Source of the DNA: DASPNH01 sp035626675
Lineage (GTDB): Bacteria; Desulfobacterota; Binatia; UBA1149; CAITLU01
Direction: 5' to 3'
DNA length: 64,000 nucleotides
Assembly (NCBI GenBank): GCA_035626675.1
Contig: DASPNH010000125.1
Coordinates: forward strand, 38,733-102,732
The notes beneath the pieces are model-generated. The model was given only the letters and a program-made list of their open reading frames with translations, was not told where the DNA came from and did not search any database. The position numbers and the translations under genes are program-made. The first letter of the stretch is position 1. Every line of letters starts with the position of its first letter. Shown here piece after piece: positions 1 through 9,414 of the stretch.

Positions 1-1
1 G

Positions 2-85
2 TACATCTCCACGCGCATCGAGATGCTGACACCCGAAGAGCTGGAGCGGCGCGAGACTGCGCACTATCGGCAGCACGCGCACTGA
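2..85 (+). CDS. C-terminal end of an unidentified protein (partial)
   Basis: An open frame runs from the window edge to TGA at 83-85 and encodes 27 residues ending in Arg-Gln-His-Ala-His. It is read as coding because it ends 13 nt before the next gene, whose ribosome binding site starts at its stop codon, which is typical of an operon. The tail is charged and helical in character. It is too short to assign to a family. Confidence 0.5.
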   Translation, partial: YISTRIEMLTPEELERRETAHYRQHAH

Positions 86-98
86 AAGGGAGGCTTCG

Positions 99-584
99 AT
101 GGGCCAGACCGACGTGCCCGATGTCGCGCGTATTCTCTTGCCGGTCCTGGCTCGCGTCGACGAACGCGACCGGCCGCTGCTGCTCGCGATCGCCGAGCGC
201 ATGGCGGCCGAGCGCTACCGCTCGTGGGCGGGCGCAGCTGCAAACGGCTATGACCGCGACCGACTGCTGGCCTGCGCCGACCGTGAGGACGAGATCGCAT
301 CGCGCGTCGAGGCGCTCCGGCCCGATCACGAAGACGTACAGGCGCGCATCCACCAGACGGTTCCCGACCTGGCCGGCCTGACGCGAAACGTGTTCGAGCC
401 ACACCCGTGGCAGACGCAGTTCGCCATCCAGGCCCAGGGCGAGCGCCTTGGCGCCGCGACCTGGCGCGCACTTGCTCCGCTGCAATCGACGGCCGAGGCG
501 CGCGAGGCGATGCTCGAATGCGCCAGGCTGGAGGAGGCGAGCGCGCAAGTGCTCGAATCGATCCTGGCCGAGCATCGCGTGTAA
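99..584 (+). CDS. hypothetical alpha-helical cytoplasmic protein
   Basis: A 161-residue protein that I do not recognise. It is rich in Ala, Arg, Glu and Leu, with long stretches suited to amphipathic helices. It has no signal peptide and no membrane segment. The start is well supported: AAAGGGAGG at 85-93 lies 5 nt before the ATG. The gene follows the partial upstream frame by 13 nt and probably shares its transcript. After it, 585-802 (218 nt) holds no further gene. The best guess is a helical bundle, possibly ferritin-like in shape, but no metal-ligand pattern is clear. Confidence 0.6.
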   Translation: MGQTDVPDVARILLPVLARVDERDRPLLLAIAERMAAERYRSWAGAAANGYDRDRLLACADREDEIASRVEALRPDHEDVQARIHQTVPDLAGLTRNVFEPHPWQTQFAIQAQGERLGAATWRALAPLQSTAEAREAMLECARLEEASAQVLESILAEHRV

Positions 585-802
585 ATTCGCACGACGGGCT
601 CGGCGCCGCTGCGCCCGTCTGCACTCGGCGCCGGGTGCGCCTCTGGCACGGCGCTCGAGTGATCGCGCCCCCCGATGGTGCCGATGATCTGGGCCTGGAC
701 TCTTCACCGATCGCCAAGGTGCCTCTAGACTGGTCGCGCAGGTTCTCAACGAACAACGTCGCGTCGCCACTATCGCGTGGTGCGCTCGCAGGTGGCTCCT
801 GA

Positions 803-2548
803 ATGGCAACCTCTCCACTCGCACTCGTTCTGCGATTCATGATGCGCTACCCCTGGCGCGTCGCTGCCGGCCTGACGATGGCTGCCGCGGGCACGGGCCT
901 CGGGTTCGTCTTTCCCGGCGTCACGCGCTGGTTCCTGGACGACATCATCCCGAGCGGCGATCCCTCGCGCATCCTGCCTGCGGTGGCGCTGGCACTGGGG
1001 GCGATGGCGCTGCGGCAGTTCTTCTACGCACTGCGCACCCTCGCCAACAATGCCTTCGAGCTGCGCATGACCTACGACCTGCGAAGCTGCCTGCACAACA
1101 AGATCCAGCATCTGCCGCTGAAGTGGTTCGACCGCCAGACCACCGGCGACATCCTCATGCGCATGTCCACCGACGTGCCGGCCACGCAGCGCGTGGTCAT
1201 CGAGGGAATCGACCAGACCGTGCCGGCGCTGCTGCAAATCGTCATCACGCTCGGCGTGATGCTGTGGCTCCACCCGATGCTGGCGCTGGTGACGATGATC
1301 CCGGTTCCGTTCATCGCGGCAGGCGGCTGGATCTACACGCGCTGGGTTCAGCCGCGTGCGGACGAGGCACGCGAGTCGGCGGGAAGCCTGAGCGCGCTCC
1401 TGCACGACAACATCGCCGGAATCCATCAGATCAAGACCTACACGCTGGAGCCGGAGAAGCAGCACGCCTTCGACGAGTCGAGCATGGCCTACCGCAGGCA
1501 GCAGACGCGGCTGCAGCGGGCATGGGCGATCTATGGCCCGAGCATGGGATTCCTCGGCGACATGGGCCTGATCCTGCTGATCGGATTCGGCTCCTACTGG
1601 TGCATCACCAAGGAGATCACCGTCGGCCAGCTGGTGCAGTTCCTGATGCTGCTGGCGATGCTGTACGAGCCCATAGGCCGGCTGCATACGCTCAGCACCA
1701 GTCTCATCAACGGCCTGATCGCGGCGCCTCGGGTCTTCGAGATCATCCACATGGAAGAGAGCGAGGACCTGCAAAGCGGCCGCCATCTGGAGAACCCGCG
1801 CGGCGAGATCCGCTTCGCCGACGTCAGCTTCCGCTACGACGAGCGACGCCCGATCATCCGCAACCTGGACATGCTGGTGAAGCCGCAGCACACGGTCGCC
1901 ATCGTAGGCGCCACCGGTGCGGGAAAGAGCACGATCTTCCAGCTGCTGACGCGCCTGTACGACCCGGAGAGCGGCGAAATCTATCTGGACGGCGTGCCCA
2001 CGCGCGAGTACAGCAAAGCCAGCCTGCGCGACAACATCGGCTACGTCTCGCAGGACAGCTACATGTTCAACACGACCGTTCGCGAGAACCTGCTGCTCGG
2101 GAAGTTCGAAGCCACCGACGAGGAGCTGTGGGAAGCCCTGCATGCGGCGTCTGCCGCCGAGTTCGTCGAGCGCCTCGACGGCAAGCTCGATGCCGAAGTC
2201 GGCGAGCGCGGCAGTCATCTCAGTGGCGGCGAACGGCAGCGCCTGTCCATCGCGCGCTCGTTCCTGAAGAACGCGCCGATCCTGCTCCTGGACGAGGCGA
2301 CCAGCGCCGTGGACGCCAAGAGCGAGAAGCTGATCCAGAATGCGCTCAAGAAGCTGCGACAGAACCGGACGTGTCTGATCATCGCGCACCGCCTGAGCAC
2401 GATCCGCGACGCGGACCAGATCTACGTGCTACGCCATGGTCAGGTGCTGGCGCACGGCACGCACGACGAGCTGATCCGCAGCAACGAATACTACGCCGAG
2501 CTGGCGCGCATCAGCTTCGGGTTCTCGCAGCAGGATCAGGCGGCGTAG
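803..2548 (+). CDS. ABC exporter, fused permease and ATPase (MsbA/lipid-type)
   Basis: A 581-residue half-transporter of the type IV exporter family, expected to work as an inner-membrane homodimer that flips or exports lipids or hydrophobic compounds using ATP. The first 320 or so residues hold six membrane segments. The ATPase half has all the motifs: Walker A GATGAGKST near 369-377, Q-loop VSQD near 415, signature LSGGERQR near 473-480, Walker B ILLLDEATSA near 493, and the H-loop AHRLS near 528. Length is normal for MsbA-like exporters. It appears monocistronic and converges with the gene ending at 2592. The substrate cannot be told from sequence alone. Confidence 0.93.
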   Translation: MATSPLALVLRFMMRYPWRVAAGLTMAAAGTGLGFVFPGVTRWFLDDIIPSGDPSRILPAVALALGAMALRQFFYALRTLANNAFELRMTYDLRSCLHNKIQHLPLKWFDRQTTGDILMRMSTDVPATQRVVIEGIDQTVPALLQIVITLGVMLWLHPMLALVTMIPVPFIAAGGWIYTRWVQPRADEARESAGSLSALLHDNIAGIHQIKTYTLEPEKQHAFDESSMAYRRQQTRLQRAWAIYGPSMGFLGDMGLILLIGFGSYWCITKEITVGQLVQFLMLLAMLYEPIGRLHTLSTSLINGLIAAPRVFEIIHMEESEDLQSGRHLENPRGEIRFADVSFRYDERRPIIRNLDMLVKPQHTVAIVGATGAGKSTIFQLLTRLYDPESGEIYLDGVPTREYSKASLRDNIGYVSQDSYMFNTTVRENLLLGKFEATDEELWEALHAASAAEFVERLDGKLDAEVGERGSHLSGGERQRLSIARSFLKNAPILLLDEATSAVDAKSEKLIQNALKKLRQNRTCLIIAHRLSTIRDADQIYVLRHGQVLAHGTHDELIRSNEYYAELARISFGFSQQDQAA

Positions 2549-2591
2549 GAAACGGCGGGTCGCAAGGGTCCGCTTCGATTTCGCTGTCGCA

Positions 2592-3068
2592 TCAGGCGGG
2601 CTCGAGAATCAGTACCGGAATGTCGCGCGTGGTCCTGCTCTGATAGTCGCCGTAGTCGGGATACATCCTGCACAGGTCCGGCCAGTAGCGGGCCTTCTCT
2701 TCGGCCGATCCGCGCCGTGCGCGCATCTTGCGTCTGACCGAGCCGATCTCGACCTCGACGTTCGGATTGGCCGCGACGTTGGCCACCCACAGCGGATCCT
2801 TCGACATGCCGCCCTGCGAGCCGACGATGATGATGCGCTCGCCGTCGCGCAGGTAGAGCAGCGGTACGGTGCGAGGCTGTCCCGACTTGCGGCCGATCGT
2901 GGTCATCAGCATGACCGGCGCGCCGTACATCCACCTGGCGCCGAGACGGCCGCCGCTGGCGCGATACATCCACGTATTGACCGCCGACATCACGCGGATG
3001 ATCGGCTTGGCGATCTTCTCCTGTGTCGGCGTGAAAGGCTTGGGCGGGGTCTTGGCGGCTGAAGTCAT
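2592..3068 (-). CDS. Ddn-like F420H2-dependent nitroreductase-family protein
   Basis: A 158-residue protein of the deazaflavin-dependent nitroreductase family (PF04075). These split-barrel proteins bind F420 and reduce quinones, enones or nitro compounds. Seen in the sequence are the family core GRKSGQPRTVPLLY, the later GMSKDPLWVANV, and a C-terminal region with YPDYGDYQSRT. I chose the ATG at 3068. A TTG nine bases upstream would add three residues and has no better binding site. It lies 3' of the HEAT gene on the same strand after a 135-nt gap with no visible signal. The second F420-family gene in this window (29929-30900) supports use of F420 by the host. Confidence 0.85.
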   Translation of the reverse strand: MTSAAKTPPKPFTPTQEKIAKPIIRVMSAVNTWMYRASGGRLGARWMYGAPVMLMTTIGRKSGQPRTVPLLYLRDGERIIIVGSQGGMSKDPLWVANVAANPNVEVEIGSVRRKMRARRGSAEEKARYWPDLCRMYPDYGDYQSRTTRDIPVLILEPA

Positions 3069-3203
3069 GGATCTCAATGCGTTCTGGCTCTGGGGTCGTA
3101 TGGGAAAGAGCCTGCAGTGTCGGCGCGGGGTGAAGCGATGGAGACGCGTGAAGGCCGTTGTCCCGTTGGCGGTACATATGACCAGGAATGGGATGTTCCG
3201 GTA

Positions 3204-5021
3204 TCATGCCAGAGCCCGTCGAGACGCGAGCTCTTTTGCGGCAAGCGCGCGGATATCGCCTCCTATCTCCACGTCCTCGTCGAAAGCATGCACGGTTGGC
3301 GGACCTCCAGGGCCGAAATCGGCGCGGACACCGCGGATCGGCGTAAATACGGGTTCCTTTGCGGGGATATACAACACCTCGAGTCTGGTCAGAAGGTCCT
3401 CCGATACGAACGTTGCAGAACGTCGCAGGGTGGCTGCGATCGATGCTGCGATCGAAGCTCGTTGCCAAAGGAACTGCTCGTCCTGACACATGTCGATGAT
3501 CTGAGGGAGCCATTTGGCCGGATCGATGCTCGCCAATGCCCCGAAGGCTGCCCATCTGGTCTCGTGATTCTGTGTCAGCCTGCGGATCGCCGGAACTGCG
3601 TCGAGGTCACGGATGAGCGCCAGTACGGACAGGCAATGGTGCACCGTATTCTGCGACGAATAGTGTATGGGACCGTTTACGAAGCTGTTCAGTCTCGTCA
3701 ACAACGCGGGAGTTGCGGCAACTCCGATACCGACCAATGCATCATGAGCTTCACGGACCTCGAGCGAAGCCACGAGGGCCGAGATCGCCAATTCGTTTCC
3801 GATTTTCACGAGGATCACGGCAGCAGGTGTGTAGCCCTGGTGAAGAGCCCTGACCAGAACTGACATGACGCGCGGATCGTCATGGTCTAGCCGTTCCAAT
3901 TGATCCGAAAGGATATCCATCAGGATTCGGTCATCGTCCTCAATGCATTCGTGACCGAGTGACGACAGGGCGCGTGCCGCAGCGATTCGCACCCTCCATT
4001 GATCAAAATGATTGCAGTAGCCGCGACCGCGCATCGCCGCGATGAGACCAGCGATCGAAGCTTTCGTGCGGAAGAGTTTCAGGCCTTCGATGGCTATGAG
4101 ACGAGCTTGCTCTTCGGCCAGCGGTTCGCACGCCAGAGTCGCCAATGGAGGTACTGCAGATGTCGATCCTGTGTTGGCCAGCGCAACGGCGATCTCCACA
4201 CTGTGGTGGCCGCAGCGGATTGCGCAGGTCAATGGCTCGACGGCAGCTTCCCCCAGCGCCCCGGCAGCCAACCATTCCTGTTTCGAGACATGATACAGCG
4301 CCTTCTCCGCATTCGATTCTGGTCTCCAGCCAAGGTGCTCGAGCGCCTCGCATGCGAGCTTCCGGTCGAAGTGAGAGGAATCCTCGTACAACCTCAGCAG
4401 TGGTGCGATCGCCGCCGGGTCGCCGATATCTCTCAAGCCATTGATGGCGAGAGCGTGCATGTTGCCAAAACGGCGGTCGAGGAGACTGATCAAGAAGTGC
4501 AACGTCGGTGGTGAAGCGATTTTCGCCAGTGTTTCCGCAGCATGGAACCATCGCTTTGTCAGCTGCGTGGCGTTGTGTCGGTAGAGGTTCTTTCCAGCTT
4601 CGCCTTCGACTATTTGCAACAGCGTCGGCACGCATACGGCGCCAAGGTCCACCAGGGTTCGCCATCGGCCGTTGGCAACCAGAGAGAGTACTCGCTCCGA
4701 ATCAGTCGATGGCTGCCAACCGCAGGCTTCGAGCGCGTGGATGACGGAATCCTGAAGGTCTTCGGCCAGCAGTGCCAGTTTCAGCGAAGGAATGGCTGCC
4801 GGATCGCTTATCCTGTGCAAGGCCGCGACGATCGCCTTTCGGGTTTTAGGGTGCGTCGTGCTCTGGAGAAGGTAGCACAGTGGCTGGACACCCTCACGAC
4901 GGCGAAGCTCGCCGAGTTTGTCGACAGCGCCAACGCGAATGTCGATGTTTCGTGATTTCAACCGACGTGCATGCCATCGCACGCGAAGGCGGGTTAGTGT
5001 ATCTAGTCCCGAATCGTTCAC
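3204..5021 (-). CDS. HEAT-repeat protein
   Basis: A 605-residue protein made almost entirely of helical pairs of HEAT/PBS-lyase-like type. Units such as 'DPAAIPSLKLAL' and 'DPAAIAPLLRLYED' recur every 30 or so residues. Such solenoids act as protein-binding scaffolds, and a partner cannot be named. It has no signal peptide. Translation appears to start at a GTG at 5021, with a CGAGG-like site about 8 nt upstream. An ATG at 5025 is in another frame. Codon use is less GC-rich than in its neighbours: lines 3661-3720 and 3841-3900 hold 32 and 33 G+C of 60, against 38 in 5461-5520. This suggests a later arrival. Confidence 0.8.
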   Translation of the reverse strand: MNDSGLDTLTRLRVRWHARRLKSRNIDIRVGAVDKLGELRRREGVQPLCYLLQSTTHPKTRKAIVAALHRISDPAAIPSLKLALLAEDLQDSVIHALEACGWQPSTDSERVLSLVANGRWRTLVDLGAVCVPTLLQIVEGEAGKNLYRHNATQLTKRWFHAAETLAKIASPPTLHFLISLLDRRFGNMHALAINGLRDIGDPAAIAPLLRLYEDSSHFDRKLACEALEHLGWRPESNAEKALYHVSKQEWLAAGALGEAAVEPLTCAIRCGHHSVEIAVALANTGSTSAVPPLATLACEPLAEEQARLIAIEGLKLFRTKASIAGLIAAMRGRGYCNHFDQWRVRIAAARALSSLGHECIEDDDRILMDILSDQLERLDHDDPRVMSVLVRALHQGYTPAAVILVKIGNELAISALVASLEVREAHDALVGIGVAATPALLTRLNSFVNGPIHYSSQNTVHHCLSVLALIRDLDAVPAIRRLTQNHETRWAAFGALASIDPAKWLPQIIDMCQDEQFLWQRASIAASIAATLRRSATFVSEDLLTRLEVLYIPAKEPVFTPIRGVRADFGPGGPPTVHAFDEDVEIGGDIRALAAKELASRRALA

Positions 5022-5143
5022 TCATAACCTCGAGAAAGAACCAGGGTCGGGTCGATGACGAAAGGCGCAGGTGCATTGCACGTCCGTTCGGTTGCCGTGG
5101 CGTCACGCACGTCTCGAGCCCGAATGATTCCGGCAACTCGCCG

Positions 5144-6361
5144 CTACATGGTGCTGACCCGCAGCGACTCGAGCCCGCGAAAGCCGAGCTGATCGCGGAA
5201 CCGCGGTGTCTCGTCGAGCTCGACCGTCGCGAAGCGGTCGAGCAGCTTGCCGATGGCCATCTGCGCCTCGCTGCGTGCCAGGCTGGCGCCGAGGCAGTAG
5301 TGGATGCCGCTGCCGAACGTCAGCGGTTCGACGCCCTGGCGGCCGACGTCCAGGCGGTCCGGGTCGGGATATCGCTCCGGATCACGATTGCCGGCGCCGA
5401 GCAGCGTCATCAGGTTGGTCCCGGCCGCAATGGCATGGCCGGCAAGCTCGATGTCGATCATCGCAGTGCGCTCGGAGAACTGGATCGAGCCGTCGAAACG
5501 CAGCAGCTCCTCGACCGCATTGGGCAGCAGCGAGCGATCCGCGCGCAGCAGCTCGAGCTGGTCGCGGTGCACGAGCAGGTTGTAGACACCATTGCCGATC
5601 AGGTTCGTCGTGGTCTCGAAGCCGGCGGCGAACAGCAGCAGGCCCATGCTGACGATCTCGTCGTCGGAAAGTCGCTCGCCGGCCTCCTCGACTTCCAGCA
5701 TGGCCGTCAGCATGTCGTCGGAGCGCCGCGCACGCTTGTCGGCCAGCAGTGCGCGAAAGTAGTCGCCCATCCACATCGTGGCCGCGTCGGCCTCGGCGAT
5801 CTGCTCGGGCGTCACGCCGATCTCGAGCGTCCGGGTGTTGACGCGCACTCGCTCGCGAAACTCGCCGCGGTCCTGCTCGGGCACGCCCAGCAGCTCGCCG
5901 ATGACGGTGACCGGAAGCGGAAACGCGAGTGCATCCAGGATGTCGCCGCCGCCGGCCTGCTCGATCGGCGACAGCAGCGCGTCGATGACGGCATCCATGC
6001 GCGGCCGCAGGCGCTCGACCATGCGCGGCGTGAACGCCTTGGCGACCAGGCGCCGCAGCCGCGTGTGCTGCGGCGGATTGGCGAACAGCAGCGAGCGGTC
6101 GCCGTAGGCAAGCGAGACGTGCTCGCGCCAGTCGGTCAGGCCCGACTGCATCATGAAGCCATTCCAGTCCTTGCCGCAGCGCGGATCGCGCAGGATCGCG
6201 TAGCAGTCCTCGAAGCGCGTCAGGATCCAGGTGCCGAAGCTGCTCAGAAACACGGGCGCGCAGCGCCGCATCTCGTGGTAGATCGGATACGGGTCGCGAC
6301 GAGATTCGGGGTCGGTGATGAGACGCGAGAGCGCGGCCTCGGCGCCCGCCGCGCCGCTCAC
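5144..6361 (-). CDS. cytochrome P450
   Basis: A soluble bacterial-type cytochrome P450 of 405 residues. The heme loop FGSGIHYCLGASLAR is at about 349-363 with the ligand Cys at 356. The I-helix oxygen motif AAGFETTTN and the K-helix EELLR are both present. It begins at a GTG that overlaps the stop of the upstream membrane protein (GTGA overlap), so the two are translationally coupled. It is the last gene of a four-gene operon with an SDR, a carboxymuconolactone-decarboxylase-like protein and a membrane protein. Hydroxylation of a hydrophobic substrate followed by SDR oxidation would fit. No ferredoxin partner is encoded nearby. Confidence 0.93.
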   Translation of the reverse strand: MSGAAGAEAALSRLITDPESRRDPYPIYHEMRRCAPVFLSSFGTWILTRFEDCYAILRDPRCGKDWNGFMMQSGLTDWREHVSLAYGDRSLLFANPPQHTRLRRLVAKAFTPRMVERLRPRMDAVIDALLSPIEQAGGGDILDALAFPLPVTVIGELLGVPEQDRGEFRERVRVNTRTLEIGVTPEQIAEADAATMWMGDYFRALLADKRARRSDDMLTAMLEVEEAGERLSDDEIVSMGLLLFAAGFETTTNLIGNGVYNLLVHRDQLELLRADRSLLPNAVEELLRFDGSIQFSERTAMIDIELAGHAIAAGTNLMTLLGAGNRDPERYPDPDRLDVGRQGVEPLTFGSGIHYCLGASLARSEAQMAIGKLLDRFATVELDETPRFRDQLGFRGLESLRVSTM

Positions 6362-6771
6362 GGCGCCCAGTACCCGCGCAGCACGCCCACGCTCAGCATC
6401 GCGATTCCGGCCATCCCGCCGATCACGCCTGCCATGCCGACGGTGCGGCTGAACACCGGCTTCTGCACGAACTCGTCGGTGATGCCGGCCAGCCAGTTGT
6501 AGGTGTCCTTGACCGCGATGCAGACCGCGAAGAACACCATCAGCCGCGCCGCCAGCTCCTCGTTGTCGGGAGCCAGCGCCGAGACCGGAATGGCCAGCGA
6601 CAGCGCCATCAGCATCGTACCGAACGCCAGCGGGCCGGTATGCGCCATGACGAGGTAGCGCGGCGCGAACTCGCTCTTCTGCCGCGCCGAGGCGAAGGCG
6701 AAGCCGGTCAGGACGCCGTAGACGATGTTGATGAGGCCGCCGCCGATCAGGACCTTCTGCGCCGGATCCAT
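6358..6771 (-). CDS. small integral membrane protein, function unknown
   Basis: A 137-residue protein with four predicted membrane segments (about 8-28, 42-65, 76-95 and 112-132). I do not recognise the family. Its ATG overlaps the stop codon of the gene before it by one base (TGATG), and its own stop overlaps the GTG of the P450. Expression should therefore be coupled across all three. In this setting it may be a membrane anchor or a transport accessory for the P450 pathway, but that is inference from position only. Confidence 0.75.
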   Translation of the reverse strand: MDPAQKVLIGGGLINIVYGVLTGFAFASARQKSEFAPRYLVMAHTGPLAFGTMLMALSLAIPVSALAPDNEELAARLMVFFAVCIAVKDTYNWLAGITDEFVQKPVFSRTVGMAGVIGGMAGIAMLSVGVLRGYWAP

Positions 6772-7328
6772 CAGCGTGCTCTGGTGGCCGAGTCGACGAC
6801 CTTCATGCCGACCGGCTCGTCCATCTCCACGTCCATGCATTCGGTCAGGCGCGCCAGCATCTGGTAGTACCCGATCGTCAGCAGCGTCTCGACCAGCTCG
6901 CGCGTCGAGAATTTCTGCGCGGCGGCGGCGAAGGTGGCGTCCGAAACGCGCGTGTCGCGGATGCTCTCGCTGACGAAGGCGAGGTAGCGGCGCTCGGTGT
7001 CGTCGAAGCAGGCCGCGGACAGGTCGTCGCGCTCCAGGGCATCGACCTGCTCCTGGCTGGCGCCGCAGGCGATGGCGATGGGAACGTGCTGGATCCACTC
7101 GTAGCGCCCGCGCAACGACTTTGCGGCGAGCAGGATCGTGAATTCGCGCAGCTTCGGGTCCAGCTGCTGCTCGCCGAGGATCGAGCTGCCCAGGCGCAGC
7201 AGCGGCCGGAAGCTGTTTACGGCGTGCGCCATCGTCTTGAAGATGTTCAGGTGCGCGGGCAGCGCCTCGAAGGCGGTGCGGATGTCATCGGATGCCGTTG
7301 CGGGATCGACGTAGGGAATGCGCGCCAT
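6771..7328 (-). CDS. carboxymuconolactone decarboxylase-family protein
   Basis: A 185-residue all-helical protein of the AhpD/CMD-like fold. It has the family segments 'LDPKLREFTILLAA', 'YEWIQHVPIA' and 'SQEQVDAL'. The AhpD CxxC redox pair is absent, so a peroxidase-reductase role is unlikely and a decarboxylase- or lyase-type role is possible. The ATG at 7328 is preceded by a strong GGGGAGGAG site. The start lies 28 nt after the SDR stop, and its end overlaps the next gene by one base. It belongs to the SDR/P450 operon. Confidence 0.82.
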   Translation of the reverse strand: MARIPYVDPATASDDIRTAFEALPAHLNIFKTMAHAVNSFRPLLRLGSSILGEQQLDPKLREFTILLAAKSLRGRYEWIQHVPIAIACGASQEQVDALERDDLSAACFDDTERRYLAFVSESIRDTRVSDATFAAAAQKFSTRELVETLLTIGYYQMLARLTECMDVEMDEPVGMKVVDSATRAR

Positions 7329-7356
7329 GTGCTGACTCCTCCCCGAGCGTTGCCGC

Positions 7357-8160
7357 TCAGGCCATGAACAACCCGCCGTTGGTGTCGAGCGAGACACCGT
7401 TGATGTAGGACGCTTCGTCCGAGGCAAGAAACGCGATCGCTGCGGCCTGCTCGTCCGGAGACGAAAGCCGCTTGATCGGCATGAACCACGTGTAGGCCTG
7501 GATGCGCTGCATGCGTGCCTCGGCTTCCTCCGGAGAGCTGGCTGCTCCCACGCCGCCGGCGCGAATCATCGGAGTGTCGACTCCGCCCGGACAGATCGCG
7601 TTGACGCGCACTCCGCGCGAGCCGTAGTCGAAAGCCAGGTGGCGCGTCAGGCCGAGCAGGCCGGCCTTGCTCGAGGTGTAGGCGATGCCGCCGTTGGCGC
7701 TCTTGCTGCGGCCCGCCAGCGACGAGACGTTGACGACGGCGCCGCGGCCGCGCTCGGCCATGCCCGGAACGATGGCGCGGCACAGGAAGAACGGGCCGCT
7801 CAGGTTGACGGCGAGCACGCGGTTCCAGCGCTCGTCTTGGAGGCCGCCGATGCCTTCGAGGCCGGCGGTGTCGCCGGTACCCGCGACGTTGGCCAGGACA
7901 TCGATCGGACCGAGCGCGGACTGGACGCGTGCGACTGCCGCATCGACGCTGGCGCTGTCGGCGACGTCGCAGGTCACCGCGAGCGCCTTGGCGCCTGCGG
8001 TCTCGATGTCGCGGGTAGTGGCCTGCGCGCTGTGCTCGTCGCGATCGACGCAGGCTACGGCCGCGCCTTCGGAGGCCAGCCGCATCGCCGTGGCACGGCC
8101 GATACCGCTGCCGGCGCCCGTAACGAGGGCCACGCGGCCCTGGAAGCGCATCGCGTTCAT
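7357..8160 (-). CDS. short-chain dehydrogenase/reductase (SDR)
   Basis: A classical SDR of 267 residues using NAD(P). The cofactor loop TGAGSGIG is at 14-21. NVAG at 91-94 stands in for the usual NNAG. The catalytic residues are Ser146/147, Tyr161 and Lys165 (YTSSK). An acidic residue after beta-2 (VDRDE) points to NAD rather than NADP. The start at 8160 gives a normal N-terminus; longer starts add a low-complexity leader. It is the first gene of the four-gene operon running down to 5144 and probably oxidises an alcohol made or used by the P450. Confidence 0.9.
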   Translation of the reverse strand: MNAMRFQGRVALVTGAGSGIGRATAMRLASEGAAVACVDRDEHSAQATTRDIETAGAKALAVTCDVADSASVDAAVARVQSALGPIDVLANVAGTGDTAGLEGIGGLQDERWNRVLAVNLSGPFFLCRAIVPGMAERGRGAVVNVSSLAGRSKSANGGIAYTSSKAGLLGLTRHLAFDYGSRGVRVNAICPGGVDTPMIRAGGVGAASSPEEAEARMQRIQAYTWFMPIKRLSSPDEQAAAIAFLASDEASYINGVSLDTNGGLFMA

Positions 8161-8362
8161 CGGTCCGTCTGATACTCCGCGGCAGCGGCGAAGGGAACAG
8201 TTCGCAGCAGCCGCCGCGCGAGCCGGCATCCGCTCATGGCGGATGGCCGCGACATGAGGACCGGCGTTGAGCCGATCCCGCGAGGGGAACGGTCGGCGAG
8301 TAACCGCCGCCGCGATCCGGCGTCCGAAGATTGCCGTCCGCGTGGACGCAAGGAGGCCCCTG

Positions 8363-9355
8363 GTGACGACGACGTTCCTGCTCGCCCTGCTGCTGACGCT
8401 GCCGACTTCCGTGCTGGCCGCCGACCTTTTCGTGCCTGGCCAATTCTCCGCGATCCAGGATGCGATCGAGGCCGCCCCTCAAGGTGCGCGCATCTTCGTG
8501 GCCGCCGGGCGCTACGTCGAAAACATCGACTTCGCCGGCAAGGCCGTCTCCGTCATCGGAGCCGGCCCCGAGACCATCATCGACGGGCAAGGCGTCGGAC
8601 CGGTCGTCCGCTTCGACAGCGGGGAGAGCGGGTTCAGCATGCTCGACTCGGTCATGGTCACCGGCGGGTCGGCGACGCAGGGAGGCGGCATCCTGATCGT
8701 GAATTCGAGCCCGCGCGTGTTGCGCAGCGTGGTAGCGGGCAATCGGGCCAGCCAGCGCGGCAGCGGTATCCTGGTCAGCGGCGCGGCGGCGGCGCCGGAG
8801 ATTCTCAACAACCTTGTCATCTTCAACAGCAACACCGGCAGCGGCGATCCGCACGCCATCCAGGTCGACTCGGCCTCCCCGCGCATCGTCAACAACACCA
8901 TCGTTCGCAACGACAGCAACGCGATTCTGACCTCGGGAAACGGTGCGCCCGAGATCCGCAACAACATCCTGGCGCGCAACGGCTCACGCAGCGGCGATTT
9001 CGGTGTGCGCGGTCGCGGCATCTGCGACTTCGCCGCGAGCACGGTCATCCAGTACAACCTCTTCTTCCGCAACGTCCGCTCGGCGCTGCTGACGGCGGGC
9101 CGCGACTTCGGTCGCATCCGCACGGCGCAGGCGGAGCTGGGGCGCGAGCGGCTCGCGTTCAACCTGGATGCGGCGCCGCGTTTCAGCGCCGGACTGCTCC
9201 CTCGCAGGCTCGAGGATGCCACGCCATCCGACTTCGTGCCGTCGCGGGAGCGTTGGAGCCGCGCCATCGAGCGCGGCGACCCGGCGTCGCAGTACGACAA
9301 CCAGGATGGTACCCGCAACACGATCGGCTTCACCGGCGGCCCGTATGCGTGGTGA
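8363..9355 (+). CDS. secreted right-handed beta-helix protein
   Basis: About 330 residues. A signal peptide (hydrophobic core FLLALLLTLP, cleavage near VLAAD) is followed by a parallel beta-helix of the pectate-lyase/NosD type. Repeated coils contain 'IVNNTIVRNDSN', 'EILNNLVIFNSN' and 'EIRNNILARN'. I chose the GTG at 8363 because AAGGAGG stands just before it and the signal peptide starts there. An upstream ATG at 8267 would bury the signal. Such proteins bind or cleave polysaccharide, but no catalytic residues can be named. It is divergent from the SDR operon. Confidence 0.8.
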   Translation: MTTTFLLALLLTLPTSVLAADLFVPGQFSAIQDAIEAAPQGARIFVAAGRYVENIDFAGKAVSVIGAGPETIIDGQGVGPVVRFDSGESGFSMLDSVMVTGGSATQGGGILIVNSSPRVLRSVVAGNRASQRGSGILVSGAAAAPEILNNLVIFNSNTGSGDPHAIQVDSASPRIVNNTIVRNDSNAILTSGNGAPEIRNNILARNGSRSGDFGVRGRGICDFAASTVIQYNLFFRNVRSALLTAGRDFGRIRTAQAELGRERLAFNLDAAPRFSAGLLPRRLEDATPSDFVPSRERWSRAIERGDPASQYDNQDGTRNTIGFTGGPYAW

Positions 9356-9414
9356 CGCCGCTGGCCAGGATGCGCGGCGCTGCTGGAGCAGCCGTCGCCC
9401 GTTGGTCGGAACGA

